Assembly (NCBI RefSeq): GCF_036226465.1
Contig: NZ_CP108476.1
Location: 1,302,001-1,366,000 of the forward strand
DNA: 64,000 nucleotides
Direction: 5' to 3'
DNA from: Kitasatospora sp. NBC_01250
GTDB lineage: Bacteria > Actinomycetota > Actinomycetes > Streptomycetales > Streptomycetaceae
Made by a program: the position numbers and the translations under genes. Below are positions 17,084 through 25,072 of the stretch, one piece after another; the first letter of the stretch is position 1; the number at the start of each line of letters is the position of its first letter. Under the pieces are notes generated by a model, which was given only the letters and a program-made list of their open reading frames with translations, was not told where the DNA came from and did not search any database.

Positions 17084-18310
17084 ATGGACACCACCGCGCC
17101 CCACGTCATCGTCGGCGCCGGCCTGGCGGGGGCCCGGGCCGCCGGGACCCTGCGCGAGGAGGGCTACCAGGGCCCGCTGGTCCTGGTCGGCGAGGAGAGC
17201 GAGATCCCCTACGAGCGGCCGCCGTTGTCGAAGGGCTACCTGCTGGGCAAGGACCCGCGGGACGCGGTCTTCGTGCACCCCGAGGAGTGGTACCGGGAGC
17301 AGCGGATCGAGCTGCGGCTGGGGACGGCCGTCACCGGTCTGGACCTCGCGGCGCACCGCCTCACCCTGGCCGGCGGCGACACGCTCGACTACGCGAAGCT
17401 GCTGCTCACCACCGGCGCCTCCGCCCGCCGCCTGCCGGTGCCGGGCGCCGACCTGGCGGGCGTGCACTACCTGCGCCGGCTGGCGGAGAGCGACGAACTG
17501 CGCACCCTCTTCCGCACGGCCAAGCAGATCGTGGTGATCGGCGCCGGCTGGATCGGCCTGGAGGTGACCGCCGCCGCCCGGGCCGCGGGCGTCGGCGTCA
17601 CCGTGCTGGAGTCCCTGGAGCTGCCGCTGCTGCGCGTGCTGGGCCGCGAGGCCGCCGAGGTCTTCGCCGACCTGCACCGCGAGCACGGCGTCGACCTGCG
17701 GTTCAACGTGCAGGTGGCGGAACTCGTCGGCGACGGCGGGACGGTGACGGGCGTGCGGCTGGCGGACGGCTCGCTGGTGCCCGCCGAGGCCGTGGTGGTC
17801 GGCATCGGCATCGCCCCGAACACCGCCCTGGCCGAGGCGGCCGGCCTGACCGTCAGCAACGGCATCGCCACCGACCAGAGCCTGCGCACCTCGGACCCCG
17901 ACGTCTTCGCGGCCGGCGACGTCGCCGACGCCCACCACCCGTTCTACGACCGCCGGATCCGCCTGGAGCACTGGGCCAACGCGATGCACCAACCGCGCGC
18001 CGCCGCCCGGGCCATGCTCGGCCAGGACGTCTCCTTCGACCGAATTCCGTACTTCTACACGGATCAGTACGACCTCGGCATGGAGTACACCGGCTACGTC
18101 GAGCCCGGCGGCTACGACCGGGTGGTCTTCCGCGGCGATGTCGCGGGCCGCGAGTTCATCGCCTTCTGGCTGGCGGGCGAGCGGGTGCTGGCCGGGATGA
18201 ACGTCAACGTCTGGGACGTCACCGACCCGATCCGCGAACTGGTCCGCTCCCGCCGCCCCGTCGACGCGACCGCCCTCGCCGACCCGGACGTCCCGCTCAC
18301 CGAGCTCTGA
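17084..18310 (+). CDS. FAD-dependent ferredoxin reductase
   Basis: A 408-aa oxidoreductase of the class I ferredoxin/putidaredoxin reductase family. It has the FAD GxGxxG motif IVGAGLAGARAA near the N terminus, PYERPPLSKGYL, the NAD(P)H-binding VIGAGWIGLEVTAAA (about 148-162) and DVFAAGDVADAHH (about 270), with the usual C-terminal interface domain. It would pass electrons from NAD(P)H to a ferredoxin or rubredoxin; no ferredoxin or P450 gene is adjacent. AAGGAG precedes the ATG at 17084. Confidence 0.93.
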   Translation: MDTTAPHVIVGAGLAGARAAGTLREEGYQGPLVLVGEESEIPYERPPLSKGYLLGKDPRDAVFVHPEEWYREQRIELRLGTAVTGLDLAAHRLTLAGGDTLDYAKLLLTTGASARRLPVPGADLAGVHYLRRLAESDELRTLFRTAKQIVVIGAGWIGLEVTAAARAAGVGVTVLESLELPLLRVLGREAAEVFADLHREHGVDLRFNVQVAELVGDGGTVTGVRLADGSLVPAEAVVVGIGIAPNTALAEAAGLTVSNGIATDQSLRTSDPDVFAAGDVADAHHPFYDRRIRLEHWANAMHQPRAAARAMLGQDVSFDRIPYFYTDQYDLGMEYTGYVEPGGYDRVVFRGDVAGREFIAFWLAGERVLAGMNVNVWDVTDPIRELVRSRRPVDATALADPDVPLTEL

Positions 18311-18317
18311 GCCCTAG

Positions 18318-18373
18318 AGGCCGTGTCTCACAATTCCCGCCAGGCGCGCGACGCGAATTGTGAGACACGGCCT
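18318..18373. repeat. 19-bp perfect inverted repeat between convergent genes
   Basis: Perfect 19-bp arms (18318-18336 and 18355-18373) with an 18-nt spacer lie between the ferredoxin reductase and the MurF-like gene and include part of the latter's TAG. Unlike other terminators here the arm is only moderately GC-rich (it holds the run TCTCACAATTC). It probably acts as a two-way terminator; origin from a small mobile element is possible. Confidence 0.7.
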
Positions 18374-19769
18374 AGAACGCGGCCGGTGCCTGCGCGGGCT
18401 CGCGCAGGCGCACGGCCGTCTCCTCCAGGCCCGCGGTGTGCGAGCCCTTGAGCAGCACCAGGTCGCCGGGGCGCAGCGAGGCGAGCAGCAGGTCGAGCGC
18501 CGCATCGCGGTCGGGGACCAGGGTGCTGGACACGCCCTGGGCCCGCGCCTGGGCGTGGGTCAGCGCGGCCTCGTCGGTGCCGACCGCGATCAGCTCGGTG
18601 ACGCCGGTGGCCGCCACCTGGCGGCCCAGCTCGGTGTGGTGGGCCGCCGAGTCCTCGCCCAGCTCGCGCATCTCACCCAGGACGGCGACCACCCGGCGGC
18701 GCCCGTCGGCCATCGCGGCCACCGCGCGCAGTGCCGCCCCCATCGAGTCGGGGTTGGCGTTGAACGCGTCGTTGACCACCGTGACGCCGTCCGGGCGCTC
18801 GCTGACCTCCATTCGTCCTGGCGTCAACTGCCGTGCCGCACAGAGTGCTTCGGCGACCTGGTCGAGTCCGGCGCCGAGGCCGAGCGCGACGGCGGCGGCT
18901 GCGGTGGCGTTGGCCACGTGGTGCAGCCCGTACATGCCCAACTCGACCCGGGCGGCGGCGCCGTGGTGGGTCAGCGTGAAGGAGGGCCGGCCGGCCCGGT
19001 CCAGGATCACCTCGACGGCCCGTACGTCGCCCTGGGTCTGACCGAACGTCAGGACAGGGGCCGCGGAGCACGAGGCCATCGACATCACGTACGGATCGTC
19101 GGCGTTGAGCACCGCCAGGCCGTCGGCCGGCAGCGCCTGGATCAACTCGCTCTTCGCCGCGGTGATCGCCTCCTTGCTGCCGCCGAACTCGCCGATGTGG
19201 GCGGTGCCGACGTTGGTCACCAGGCCCACGTTCGGCGCCAGGATCCCGGTCAGGTAGGCGATGTGCCCGGCCCGGCTGGCCCCCATCTCGGCCACCAGGT
19301 AGCGGGTGCCCGGCTCCGCGCCGAGCACGGTCAGCGGCAGGCCGATCTCGTTGTTGAACGACCGCGGGGTGGCCACCGTGGTGTCCATGGTCTCCAGCAC
19401 CTGGGCGAGCAGGTCCTTGGTGCTGGTCTTGCCGGCCGAGCCGGTCAGCGCGACCACCGTCGGGGCCTCCAGCCGTGCGAAGACCCCCTGGGCCAGCGCG
19501 GCCAGCGCGGCGACCACGTCGGGGACCACCACGGCCGGCACCCCCACCGGCCGGGCGGCCAGCACGCCCACCGCTCCGGCGGCGACGGCCGCGCGCGCGA
19601 AGCGGTGACCGTCGGTGTGCGCGCCGGGGAGCGCGACGAAGAGCGATCCGTGCTCGGCCAGCCGGGAGTTGATCACCGCCGGGCGGTCGACCAGCGCGTC
19701 CGGGTCGGGTGCGTCGTACAGCACACCGCCCACGGTCTCGGCGATCTCGTGCAGCGTCATGGGGACCAC
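18372..19769 (-). CDS. murF: MurF-like Mur ligase
   Basis: A 465-aa UDP-MurNAc-tripeptide:D-Ala-D-Ala ligase homologue of typical length. N-terminal domain about 1-100; ATP loop TGSAGKTSTKDL (109-120); FNNEIGLPLTVL; EMGASRAGHI; VTNVGTAHIGEFGG; NDAFNANPDSM; GEMRELG. GTG at 19769 is preferred to ATG at 19760: it has GGAG 6 nt upstream, and VVPMTLHEIA lines up with the usual MIALSLAEIA-type start. The gene sits next to MurE- and MurJ-like genes rather than in a dcw cluster, so it is probably a second copy for special precursors. The genome's other copies are not visible. Confidence 0.85.
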   Translation of the reverse strand: MVPMTLHEIAETVGGVLYDAPDPDALVDRPAVINSRLAEHGSLFVALPGAHTDGHRFARAAVAAGAVGVLAARPVGVPAVVVPDVVAALAALAQGVFARLEAPTVVALTGSAGKTSTKDLLAQVLETMDTTVATPRSFNNEIGLPLTVLGAEPGTRYLVAEMGASRAGHIAYLTGILAPNVGLVTNVGTAHIGEFGGSKEAITAAKSELIQALPADGLAVLNADDPYVMSMASCSAAPVLTFGQTQGDVRAVEVILDRAGRPSFTLTHHGAAARVELGMYGLHHVANATAAAAVALGLGAGLDQVAEALCAARQLTPGRMEVSERPDGVTVVNDAFNANPDSMGAALRAVAAMADGRRRVVAVLGEMRELGEDSAAHHTELGRQVAATGVTELIAVGTDEAALTHAQARAQGVSSTLVPDRDAALDLLLASLRPGDLVLLKGSHTAGLEETAVRLREPAQAPAAF

Positions 19770-20041
19770 GGGCGGCTCCGCTCCGTCAGCAGGACACGAC
19801 CCGGCCAGTGGGCCCTGGCCGGGGCATCGGGGTGGGGGGACTAAGCAGTAGAGGCTAGCCGCCGGCACCGGCCCAGCCGTTCCGACGCGCCTTGGCGTCC
19901 GCCGGATGGCTTGCGCCGCGCACGCCACGCCTGCCGGCTGCCCGGGCCCGGCCGGTCGTGCCCGCACCATGAGGGCGGCCGGCCGCCCCACGGCCCGGCG
20001 ACCGGGTGGACAGCCCCCGACCGAGCACGAGGAGATGCGCG

Positions 20042-20950
20042 ATGGCCGAGCAGCCGGCACCCGTCAGCGTGGTGATCGCCGCGTACAACGCGGAGCGGAC
20101 CCTGGGCCCGGCGCTGGCCTCCGTACTGGCGCAGCTCCCCCCGCCGGCCCAGGTCGTCGTCGTCGACGACGGCTCGACGGACGGCACGGCCGCGGTGGCC
20201 GCGGCCTTTGCCGGGGTCGAGCTGATCACGCAGCAGAACCAGGGGCCCTCGGCGGCCCGCAACACCGGGATCCGCGCGGCCGGCCAGCCCTGGGTGGCCT
20301 TCCTCGACGCGGACGACCTCTGGCTGCCCGGCAAGCTGGCCCGGCAGCTCGCCATCGCCGGACGGCGCCCCGAGGCCGTGCTGCTGGCCGGCGACTGGGT
20401 CCGCACGGCGTCGACGCCGCAGCGTCCGGACGGCAACGCCATGGCGCCGGAGACCGAGACCCTGCTGGGCTACGGGGACCTGCTGGTGCTCAACCGGTTC
20501 CAGACCTCCACCGTCCTGGTGCGCACCGAGGTGCTGACCGCGTGCGGCGGCTTCGACCCGGCGCTCGACGGCGCCGAGGACTGGGACCTGTGGCTGCGCT
20601 GCGCCAAGCTGGGCCCGGCCGTCAAGCTGGACGTCCCGCTGGTGGTCTACCGCGACGAGCCGACCGGCTACAGCAAGGACCTGCCCCGGCTGTACCGGCG
20701 GATGCTGACGATGCTGCAGCGCGAACGGCACGGGACCACACTGACCGCCGTCGGCTTCGCCCGGGTGCTGACCTGGCACCACCTGCGCTTCGCGCTGGCC
20801 TTCCTGCTGGCCGGTCAGCCGCACCACACCCGGGGAGTGCTGCGCGAGGTACGGCTGGCGGGCCTGGCCCGGCACGTGCCCGGCGCGGCCGTGGGCTACC
20901 TGCTCCCCTTCCTGGGCGGCCGGGTGCGGCGCCGGCTGCGCCGGGGCTGA
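20042..20950 (+). CDS. Family 2 glycosyltransferase
   Basis: A 302-aa GT-A fold enzyme: VSVVIAAYNAERTL, VVVVDDGSTDGTAAVA (nucleotide-binding Asp), NQGPSAARNTGIRAA, VAFLDADDLW (DxD-type metal motif) and the acceptor-side GAEDWDLWLR (ED motif). The C-terminal about 70 residues are basic and amphipathic, fitting membrane association. ATG at 20042 follows GAGGAGATG. It transfers a sugar from a nucleotide donor, acceptor unknown. Its last 55 bp overlap the convergent MurJ-like gene, and it is the only plus-strand gene in the Mur cluster. Confidence 0.88.
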   Translation: MAEQPAPVSVVIAAYNAERTLGPALASVLAQLPPPAQVVVVDDGSTDGTAAVAAAFAGVELITQQNQGPSAARNTGIRAAGQPWVAFLDADDLWLPGKLARQLAIAGRRPEAVLLAGDWVRTASTPQRPDGNAMAPETETLLGYGDLLVLNRFQTSTVLVRTEVLTACGGFDPALDGAEDWDLWLRCAKLGPAVKLDVPLVVYRDEPTGYSKDLPRLYRRMLTMLQRERHGTTLTAVGFARVLTWHHLRFALAFLLAGQPHHTRGVLREVRLAGLARHVPGAAVGYLLPFLGGRVRRRLRRG

Positions 20951-22662
20951 GCCGCGGACCCGCGGCCGGCGGCCGGTCGCCCACCCAGCGATCGCTCACC
21001 CAGCAGGCGCTCGCGCAGCAGTCGCTCACCCGGCAGTCGCTCGCCCAGCAGTCGGTCACGCAGCGAGAAGCCGGCCGGCGCCAGCGCCGCCAGTCCCAGG
21101 CTCACCGGCAGCGCGCTGGCCACCACGGTCAGGCCGACCAGCAGCGGCAGCACCGCCCGTACACCGGCCACCGGCGTCATCGCATGGACCGTCAGCCAGG
21201 CGAGCAGCGCGGCCGGCAGGCTGGTGGCCAGCGCCCTGGCCAGCGCCGGCAGCACCGTCGGCTCCTCGGGCAGCACGCCGATCCGCCGGCGCAGCACCAC
21301 GGCGGCGGCGACGGCGGCGACCGCGTAACCCACCGAGACCGCCACCGCCACGCCCTGCACCCCCGCCGAGCGGTAGAGCAGCAGCGCCAGCAGCACGGTC
21401 AGCCCGTTGTTCAGCACGTAGAGCGCGAACGCCGAACGCAGGTCCTGGATCGCCTGGAAGACCCGGATGAAGTACAGGTAGGCGGAGAAGCCGGGCAGCC
21501 CGAGCGCCAGCACGGTCAGCACCTGCCCGGTCAGCGCCGCACCCGCCGCGCTGGTCGCGCCGTGTCCGAGCAGCAGGCGCACGATCGGGTCCGCCAGCGC
21601 GGCCAGCACCGCGGCGATCGGCACCATCAGCAGGACCAGCAGCCGCAGCCCGCCGGTCACCGCCGTGCGCAGCTCGCGCACCCGCCCGGCCGCCCAGTCG
21701 CTGGCCCAACCCGGCTGCCGCGCGCCGGTGATGGAGACCGCCACCACGCCGAACGGCACCTGGAAGAAGCTGTAGGCGTAGGTGTAGGCGCTCACTCCGC
21801 CGGGCCGGCTGTTGGCGAACAGCAGCACCGCGAAGAGTGCGGCCTGGTTGGCGGCGACCATGGCGAAGGTCCAGCCGGAGAGCCCGGCCACCCGCCGCAC
21901 CGCCGGCTCGCGCGGGGCCCAGTGCCAGCGCAGCCGGGCACCGCTGCGGCGCAGCCCGAGGAGCACGATCAGCGTCTGCGCGGCGACACCGGCGGTGGTG
22001 CCGAGTCCGAGGACCAGCAGCAGCGTCGGGTCGGCCAGCGCCCGGCCGGTCGAGCTGTGCCGCAGGGTGTCGGAGAGGAGCAGCAGCACGCCGATGAGCA
22101 CCAGGTTGTTGGCGATCGGGGCGAAGGCGGCCAGCGCGAACCGGCGCAGGCTGTTCAGCACCGCCGTGGCCAGCGCGATCACCCCGTAGAGCAGCACCTG
22201 CGGGGCGAACAGCCGCAGCAGCCGCACCGCCACCGCGTGTTCCGTCCCGGCCGTGCCGCTCGGGGCCGCCAGCGTGTAGCCGCGCATCAGCGGCCCTGCA
22301 CCGACCGCGACCAGGCCGGTGATCAGGACCAGCACGACCAGACAGAGCGTCACCACGGCGGACACGCCGCGCCAGCCGTCCTGCTCGTCCTGCGCCTCGC
22401 CGCCGGGCCGCAGGCGCGCGACGAAGACCGGGACCACGGTGGCCGACAGCACGCCGCCGAGCACCAGGTCGTAGATCATGTTCGGCGTGGTGTTGGCCAG
22501 GTTGTAGGCGTCGGCGAGCGGGGTGACGCCGAGCGCGTAGGAGAGCGCGAAGACCCGGCCGAGGCCGGTCAGCCGGGACAGCGCGGTGCCGGCGGCCATC
22601 GCCAGTTCGGGGCGCGGCCGGCGGGCACGGCGCTGCTCGGGGGCGAGCACGGGGGCGCTCAC
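20896..22662 (-). CDS. murJ: MurJ/MviN-like lipid II flippase
   Basis: A 588-aa MOP-superfamily protein with about 14 membrane helices. Family signatures include SRLTGLGRVFALSYALG, ADAYNLANTTPNMIYDLVLGG, APQVLLYGVIALATAVLNS and GLPGFSAYLYFIRVFQAIQD. Homologues move lipid-linked peptidoglycan precursors across the membrane. The start is GTG at 22662, overlapping the MurE-like stop as GTGA, so the two are coupled. The tail after about residue 535 is basic and has five tandem pentapeptides of the type G-E-R-L-L. It overlaps the glycosyltransferase gene on the other strand by 55 bp. Confidence 0.9.
   Translation of the reverse strand: MSAPVLAPEQRRARRPRPELAMAAGTALSRLTGLGRVFALSYALGVTPLADAYNLANTTPNMIYDLVLGGVLSATVVPVFVARLRPGGEAQDEQDGWRGVSAVVTLCLVVLVLITGLVAVGAGPLMRGYTLAAPSGTAGTEHAVAVRLLRLFAPQVLLYGVIALATAVLNSLRRFALAAFAPIANNLVLIGVLLLLSDTLRHSSTGRALADPTLLLVLGLGTTAGVAAQTLIVLLGLRRSGARLRWHWAPREPAVRRVAGLSGWTFAMVAANQAALFAVLLFANSRPGGVSAYTYAYSFFQVPFGVVAVSITGARQPGWASDWAAGRVRELRTAVTGGLRLLVLLMVPIAAVLAALADPIVRLLLGHGATSAAGAALTGQVLTVLALGLPGFSAYLYFIRVFQAIQDLRSAFALYVLNNGLTVLLALLLYRSAGVQGVAVAVSVGYAVAAVAAAVVLRRRIGVLPEEPTVLPALARALATSLPAALLAWLTVHAMTPVAGVRAVLPLLVGLTVVASALPVSLGLAALAPAGFSLRDRLLGERLPGERLLRERLLGERSLGGRPAAGRGSAAQPRRSRRRTRPPRKGSR
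20986..21060 (-). repeat. Five 15-bp tandem repeats inside murJ
   Basis: Five degenerate 15-bp units (20986, 21001, 21016, 21031, 21046) encode, in the minus-strand reading frame, RDRLL-GERLP-GERLL-RERLL-GERSL in the cytoplasmic tail of the MurJ-like protein. Unit length is a multiple of three, so copy-number change would keep the frame. Confidence 0.8.
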
Positions 22663-24377
22663 GGGGGCGGCACCGCACGCGGCGAGACCTCGTCGGCCGG
22701 ATCGGTGAAGCCGAGCCGCGCCTCCTCGACCGTGCCGTGCGTCAGATCGCCGACCGTCACGCCGTGCCCGCGGCGCTCCGCGCGGCGCCGCCGCCGGACG
22801 GCCGACCGCCGGGCCGGGGGCCAGCCACGGGCCGCCAGCGCCGCGCGGGCGTGCTCCCGGTCGTCGAAGGGCAGTTCGCGGCCCGCCACCTGCTGGGTGG
22901 TCTCGTGACCGCGGCCGACCACCAGCACCGCGTCACCGGGTTCGGCCCGGGCGACGGCCAGCCGGATCGCGGCGGCCCGGTCGGGTTCCAGCACCACCCG
23001 GTGGTCCGGCCGGTCCAGCACGCCGATGAGCATCTGCTCGACGATCACCCGCGGATCCTCGTCGCCGGGGCTGTCGCTGGTGAGGATGGCCGTGTCGGCG
23101 CCGGCGGCGACCCGGCCGGTCTCCGGGCGCTTGTACCGGTCGCGCCCGCCGCGGCAGCCGACCACCAGGTGCACCCGGCCGCCGGGGCCCACCAGGTCGC
23201 GGCAGGTGGCCAGCTGGCCCGCCAGCGCACCGGGGGTGTGCGCGTAGTCGACCACGACCAGGAACGGCTGCCCGGCGTCGACGAGTTCGGAGCGGCCGGG
23301 GATCGGCGCGCAGCCGGCCATGCCCGCCGCGGCCTCGTCGGCCGGCACCCGCATCGCGCGCGCCGTCAGGTAGGCGGCGGCGAGGTTGGTGCTGTTGCAG
23401 GAGCCCAGCACGGGGGCGGAGAGCTCGACCAGGCCGTCCGCGCAGTCCAGTCGGATCCGGGTGCCGTGCCGGTCGCAGCAGGTCTCGGTGATCCGCGCCT
23501 CGGCCCCTTCGCTGTGGCCGAAGGTGAGCACCGGCACCGGTGCCTGGGCGGCCAGTCGCCGGCCCCACTCGTCGTCCACGCAGACCAGTGCCTGCCGGCA
23601 GCGGCCGGGGACGAAGAGCAGCGACTTGGTGTAGTAGTACTGCTCCATCGTGCCGTGGTAGTCCAGGTGTTCGGCCGACAGGTTGGTGAAGACGCCCACG
23701 TCGAAGGCGATCCCGGCCACCCGGTGCTGGTCCAGGGCGTGCGAGGAGACCTCCATCGCGGCGGCCCGCACCCGCTCGGCGCGCATCCGGGCGAAGACCC
23801 GCTGCAGGTCCGGCGCCTCCAGGGTGGTCAGGGCCGAGGCCCAGCGGTGCTCGCCGATCCGGGTCTCCACCGTGCCGAGCTGCCCGGCCCGCCAGCCCGC
23901 GGCGACGAAGGCCGCGTGCAGCAGGTAGCTGGTGGTGGTCTTGCCGTTGGTGCCGGTCACTCCGGCTATCGACAGCCGTTCGGCCGGACACCCGTGCAGG
24001 GCCGCGGCTATCGGGCCGATCGCCCAGCGCACGTTCGGCACCCGCAGCTGCGGCACGTCGAGTTCGAGGAAGCGCTGCACCAGCAGGGCCCGGGCACCGG
24101 CCGCGACGGCGGCGGCCGCGTGGTGGTGGCCATCCGTCCGGGTGCCGGTCAGCGCGCAGAACAGCCAGCCGGGGCGGACCTGGCGGCTGTCGTGGGTGCA
24201 GTCGACCACGGCGGCGTCACCGCCGCGCAGCTCGGCGCCGGGCCAGGTGGTGGCGAGCTGGGAGAGCAGCACCGACGCGCCGGGGGCCGCGCCCTCCGCC
24301 GGCCACCCGGCCAGGTCGGGCGCGAGCGGCCCCGGACGCGCGGGGCGCGGCCCCAGCGCTCTGCGGTAGCCAGTCAT
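22659..24377 (-). CDS. murE: MurE-like Mur ligase with altered substrate motif
   Basis: A 572-aa homologue of UDP-MurNAc-dipeptide:meso-diaminopimelate ligase. Visible motifs: DSRQVRPGWLFCAL, ATP loop GVTGTNGKTTTS (139-150), SSHALDQHRV, FTNLSAEHLDYHGTMEQYY, carbamylation Lys251, PIPGRSELVDAG, VVVDYAHTPGAL, and a GCRGGRDRYKRP loop. The amino-acid-recognition motif, DNPR in meso-DAP enzymes and DNPA in the lysine enzyme, reads DSPG at 435-438. It also has a 30-residue N-terminal and about 50-residue basic C-terminal extension. The start shown is ATG 24377. It is coupled to the MurJ-like gene. Confidence 0.85.
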   Translation of the reverse strand: MTGYRRALGPRPARPGPLAPDLAGWPAEGAAPGASVLLSQLATTWPGAELRGGDAAVVDCTHDSRQVRPGWLFCALTGTRTDGHHHAAAAVAAGARALLVQRFLELDVPQLRVPNVRWAIGPIAAALHGCPAERLSIAGVTGTNGKTTTSYLLHAAFVAAGWRAGQLGTVETRIGEHRWASALTTLEAPDLQRVFARMRAERVRAAAMEVSSHALDQHRVAGIAFDVGVFTNLSAEHLDYHGTMEQYYYTKSLLFVPGRCRQALVCVDDEWGRRLAAQAPVPVLTFGHSEGAEARITETCCDRHGTRIRLDCADGLVELSAPVLGSCNSTNLAAAYLTARAMRVPADEAAAGMAGCAPIPGRSELVDAGQPFLVVVDYAHTPGALAGQLATCRDLVGPGGRVHLVVGCRGGRDRYKRPETGRVAAGADTAILTSDSPGDEDPRVIVEQMLIGVLDRPDHRVVLEPDRAAAIRLAVARAEPGDAVLVVGRGHETTQQVAGRELPFDDREHARAALAARGWPPARRSAVRRRRRAERRGHGVTVGDLTHGTVEEARLGFTDPADEVSPRAVPPP

Positions 24378-24559
24378 GCTCGTCCCTCCAACACGCGCGG
24401 CGGCTGCCGGCCCCGGGCGGGGCCGGGCGGGTCGCCCGGCCGGGTCTCCGGCGCTCCTTGACGACGCTAGGCGAGGTGATCGTCACGTGCAGCTCGGCGG
24501 CGACCACCGTGCGTGAGGGAGGGTGTCCCGGTACGGCGGGACGATCGGCGACAGGTCCG

Positions 24560-24865
24560 TCAGTGGTCGTCCCAGTGGCCCTCGTGGGCGGCGTGGCGGT
24601 GTCCGTCGTGCACATAGTCCACGTGGTCGCCGTGCGGCACGGCGACATGGCCGCAGTCCGTGCCGTGCTGGTGGCCCTCGTGCCCCGGGTGCACCTCGTG
24701 TCCGCCGGTGGCGCACTCGTCCACATGGCCCTCGTGGACCCGGTGCAGGTGCCGGTCGTGGGCGTAGTCGACGTGGTCGCCGTGCGGGATCGCGACGTGG
24801 CCGCAGCCCTCGCCGTGCTGGTGCGGGTGGTCGGTGTGGGGCTCGTGCTGCGTGGCGGCGGTCAT
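24560..24865 (-). CDS. Histidine-rich repeat protein
   Basis: A 101-aa protein in which about a quarter of residues are His, with three Cys and many Asp/Glu. Two near-identical units, CGHVAIPHGDHVDYAHDRH (about 21-39) and CGHVAVPHGDHVDYVHDGH (about 73-91), flank a spacer with HEGHVDECATGGHEVHPGHE. No signal peptide or membrane segment. Composition suggests binding of zinc, nickel or another soft metal. Similar His-rich proteins occur in actinobacteria, but I know of no proven function. The ATG at 24865 follows GAGAGGACG. Confidence 0.8.
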   Translation of the reverse strand: MTAATQHEPHTDHPHQHGEGCGHVAIPHGDHVDYAHDRHLHRVHEGHVDECATGGHEVHPGHEGHQHGTDCGHVAVPHGDHVDYVHDGHRHAAHEGHWDDH

Positions 24866-24985
24866 CCGGGGACGTCCTCTCGGGGGTGCGGAACAGCGGC
24901 GGTGACAAAAGGCCCGCTGCCGCCCGAAGATAGCGATATCCGCACAGAACGGGCGAGCCCGACACGGCCACCGGCACCCCGCGCT

Positions 24986-25043
24986 CTGCTGCCGGTTCCG
25001 GTTCCGGTTCCGGTTCCGGTTCCGGTTCCGGTTCCGGCAGCAG
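24986..25043. repeat. (CCGGTT)n microsatellite within an inverted repeat
   Basis: About 7.7 perfect copies of CCGGTT (24992-25037) lie between the His-rich gene and the SufS-like gene. The tract is bounded by CTGCTGCCGG (24986-24995) and its complement CCGGCAGCAG (25034-25043), so the whole can fold as a stem with a repeat loop. Confidence 0.9.
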
Positions 25044-25072
25044 CCGATCGCCGTCCGGCGCCGAGCCGACGG

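Noticed and set aside
20986..21060. Regular repeats that could suggest a CRISPR array
   Set aside because: Units are 15 bp, directly adjacent and in frame within the MurJ-like gene; there are no spacers and no cas genes.
19906..22908. A 1000-codon plus-strand open frame opposite the MurJ- and MurE-like genes
   Set aside because: It is Arg/Gln/His-rich with no domain and lies antisense to two clear genes; long shadow frames are expected at this GC content.
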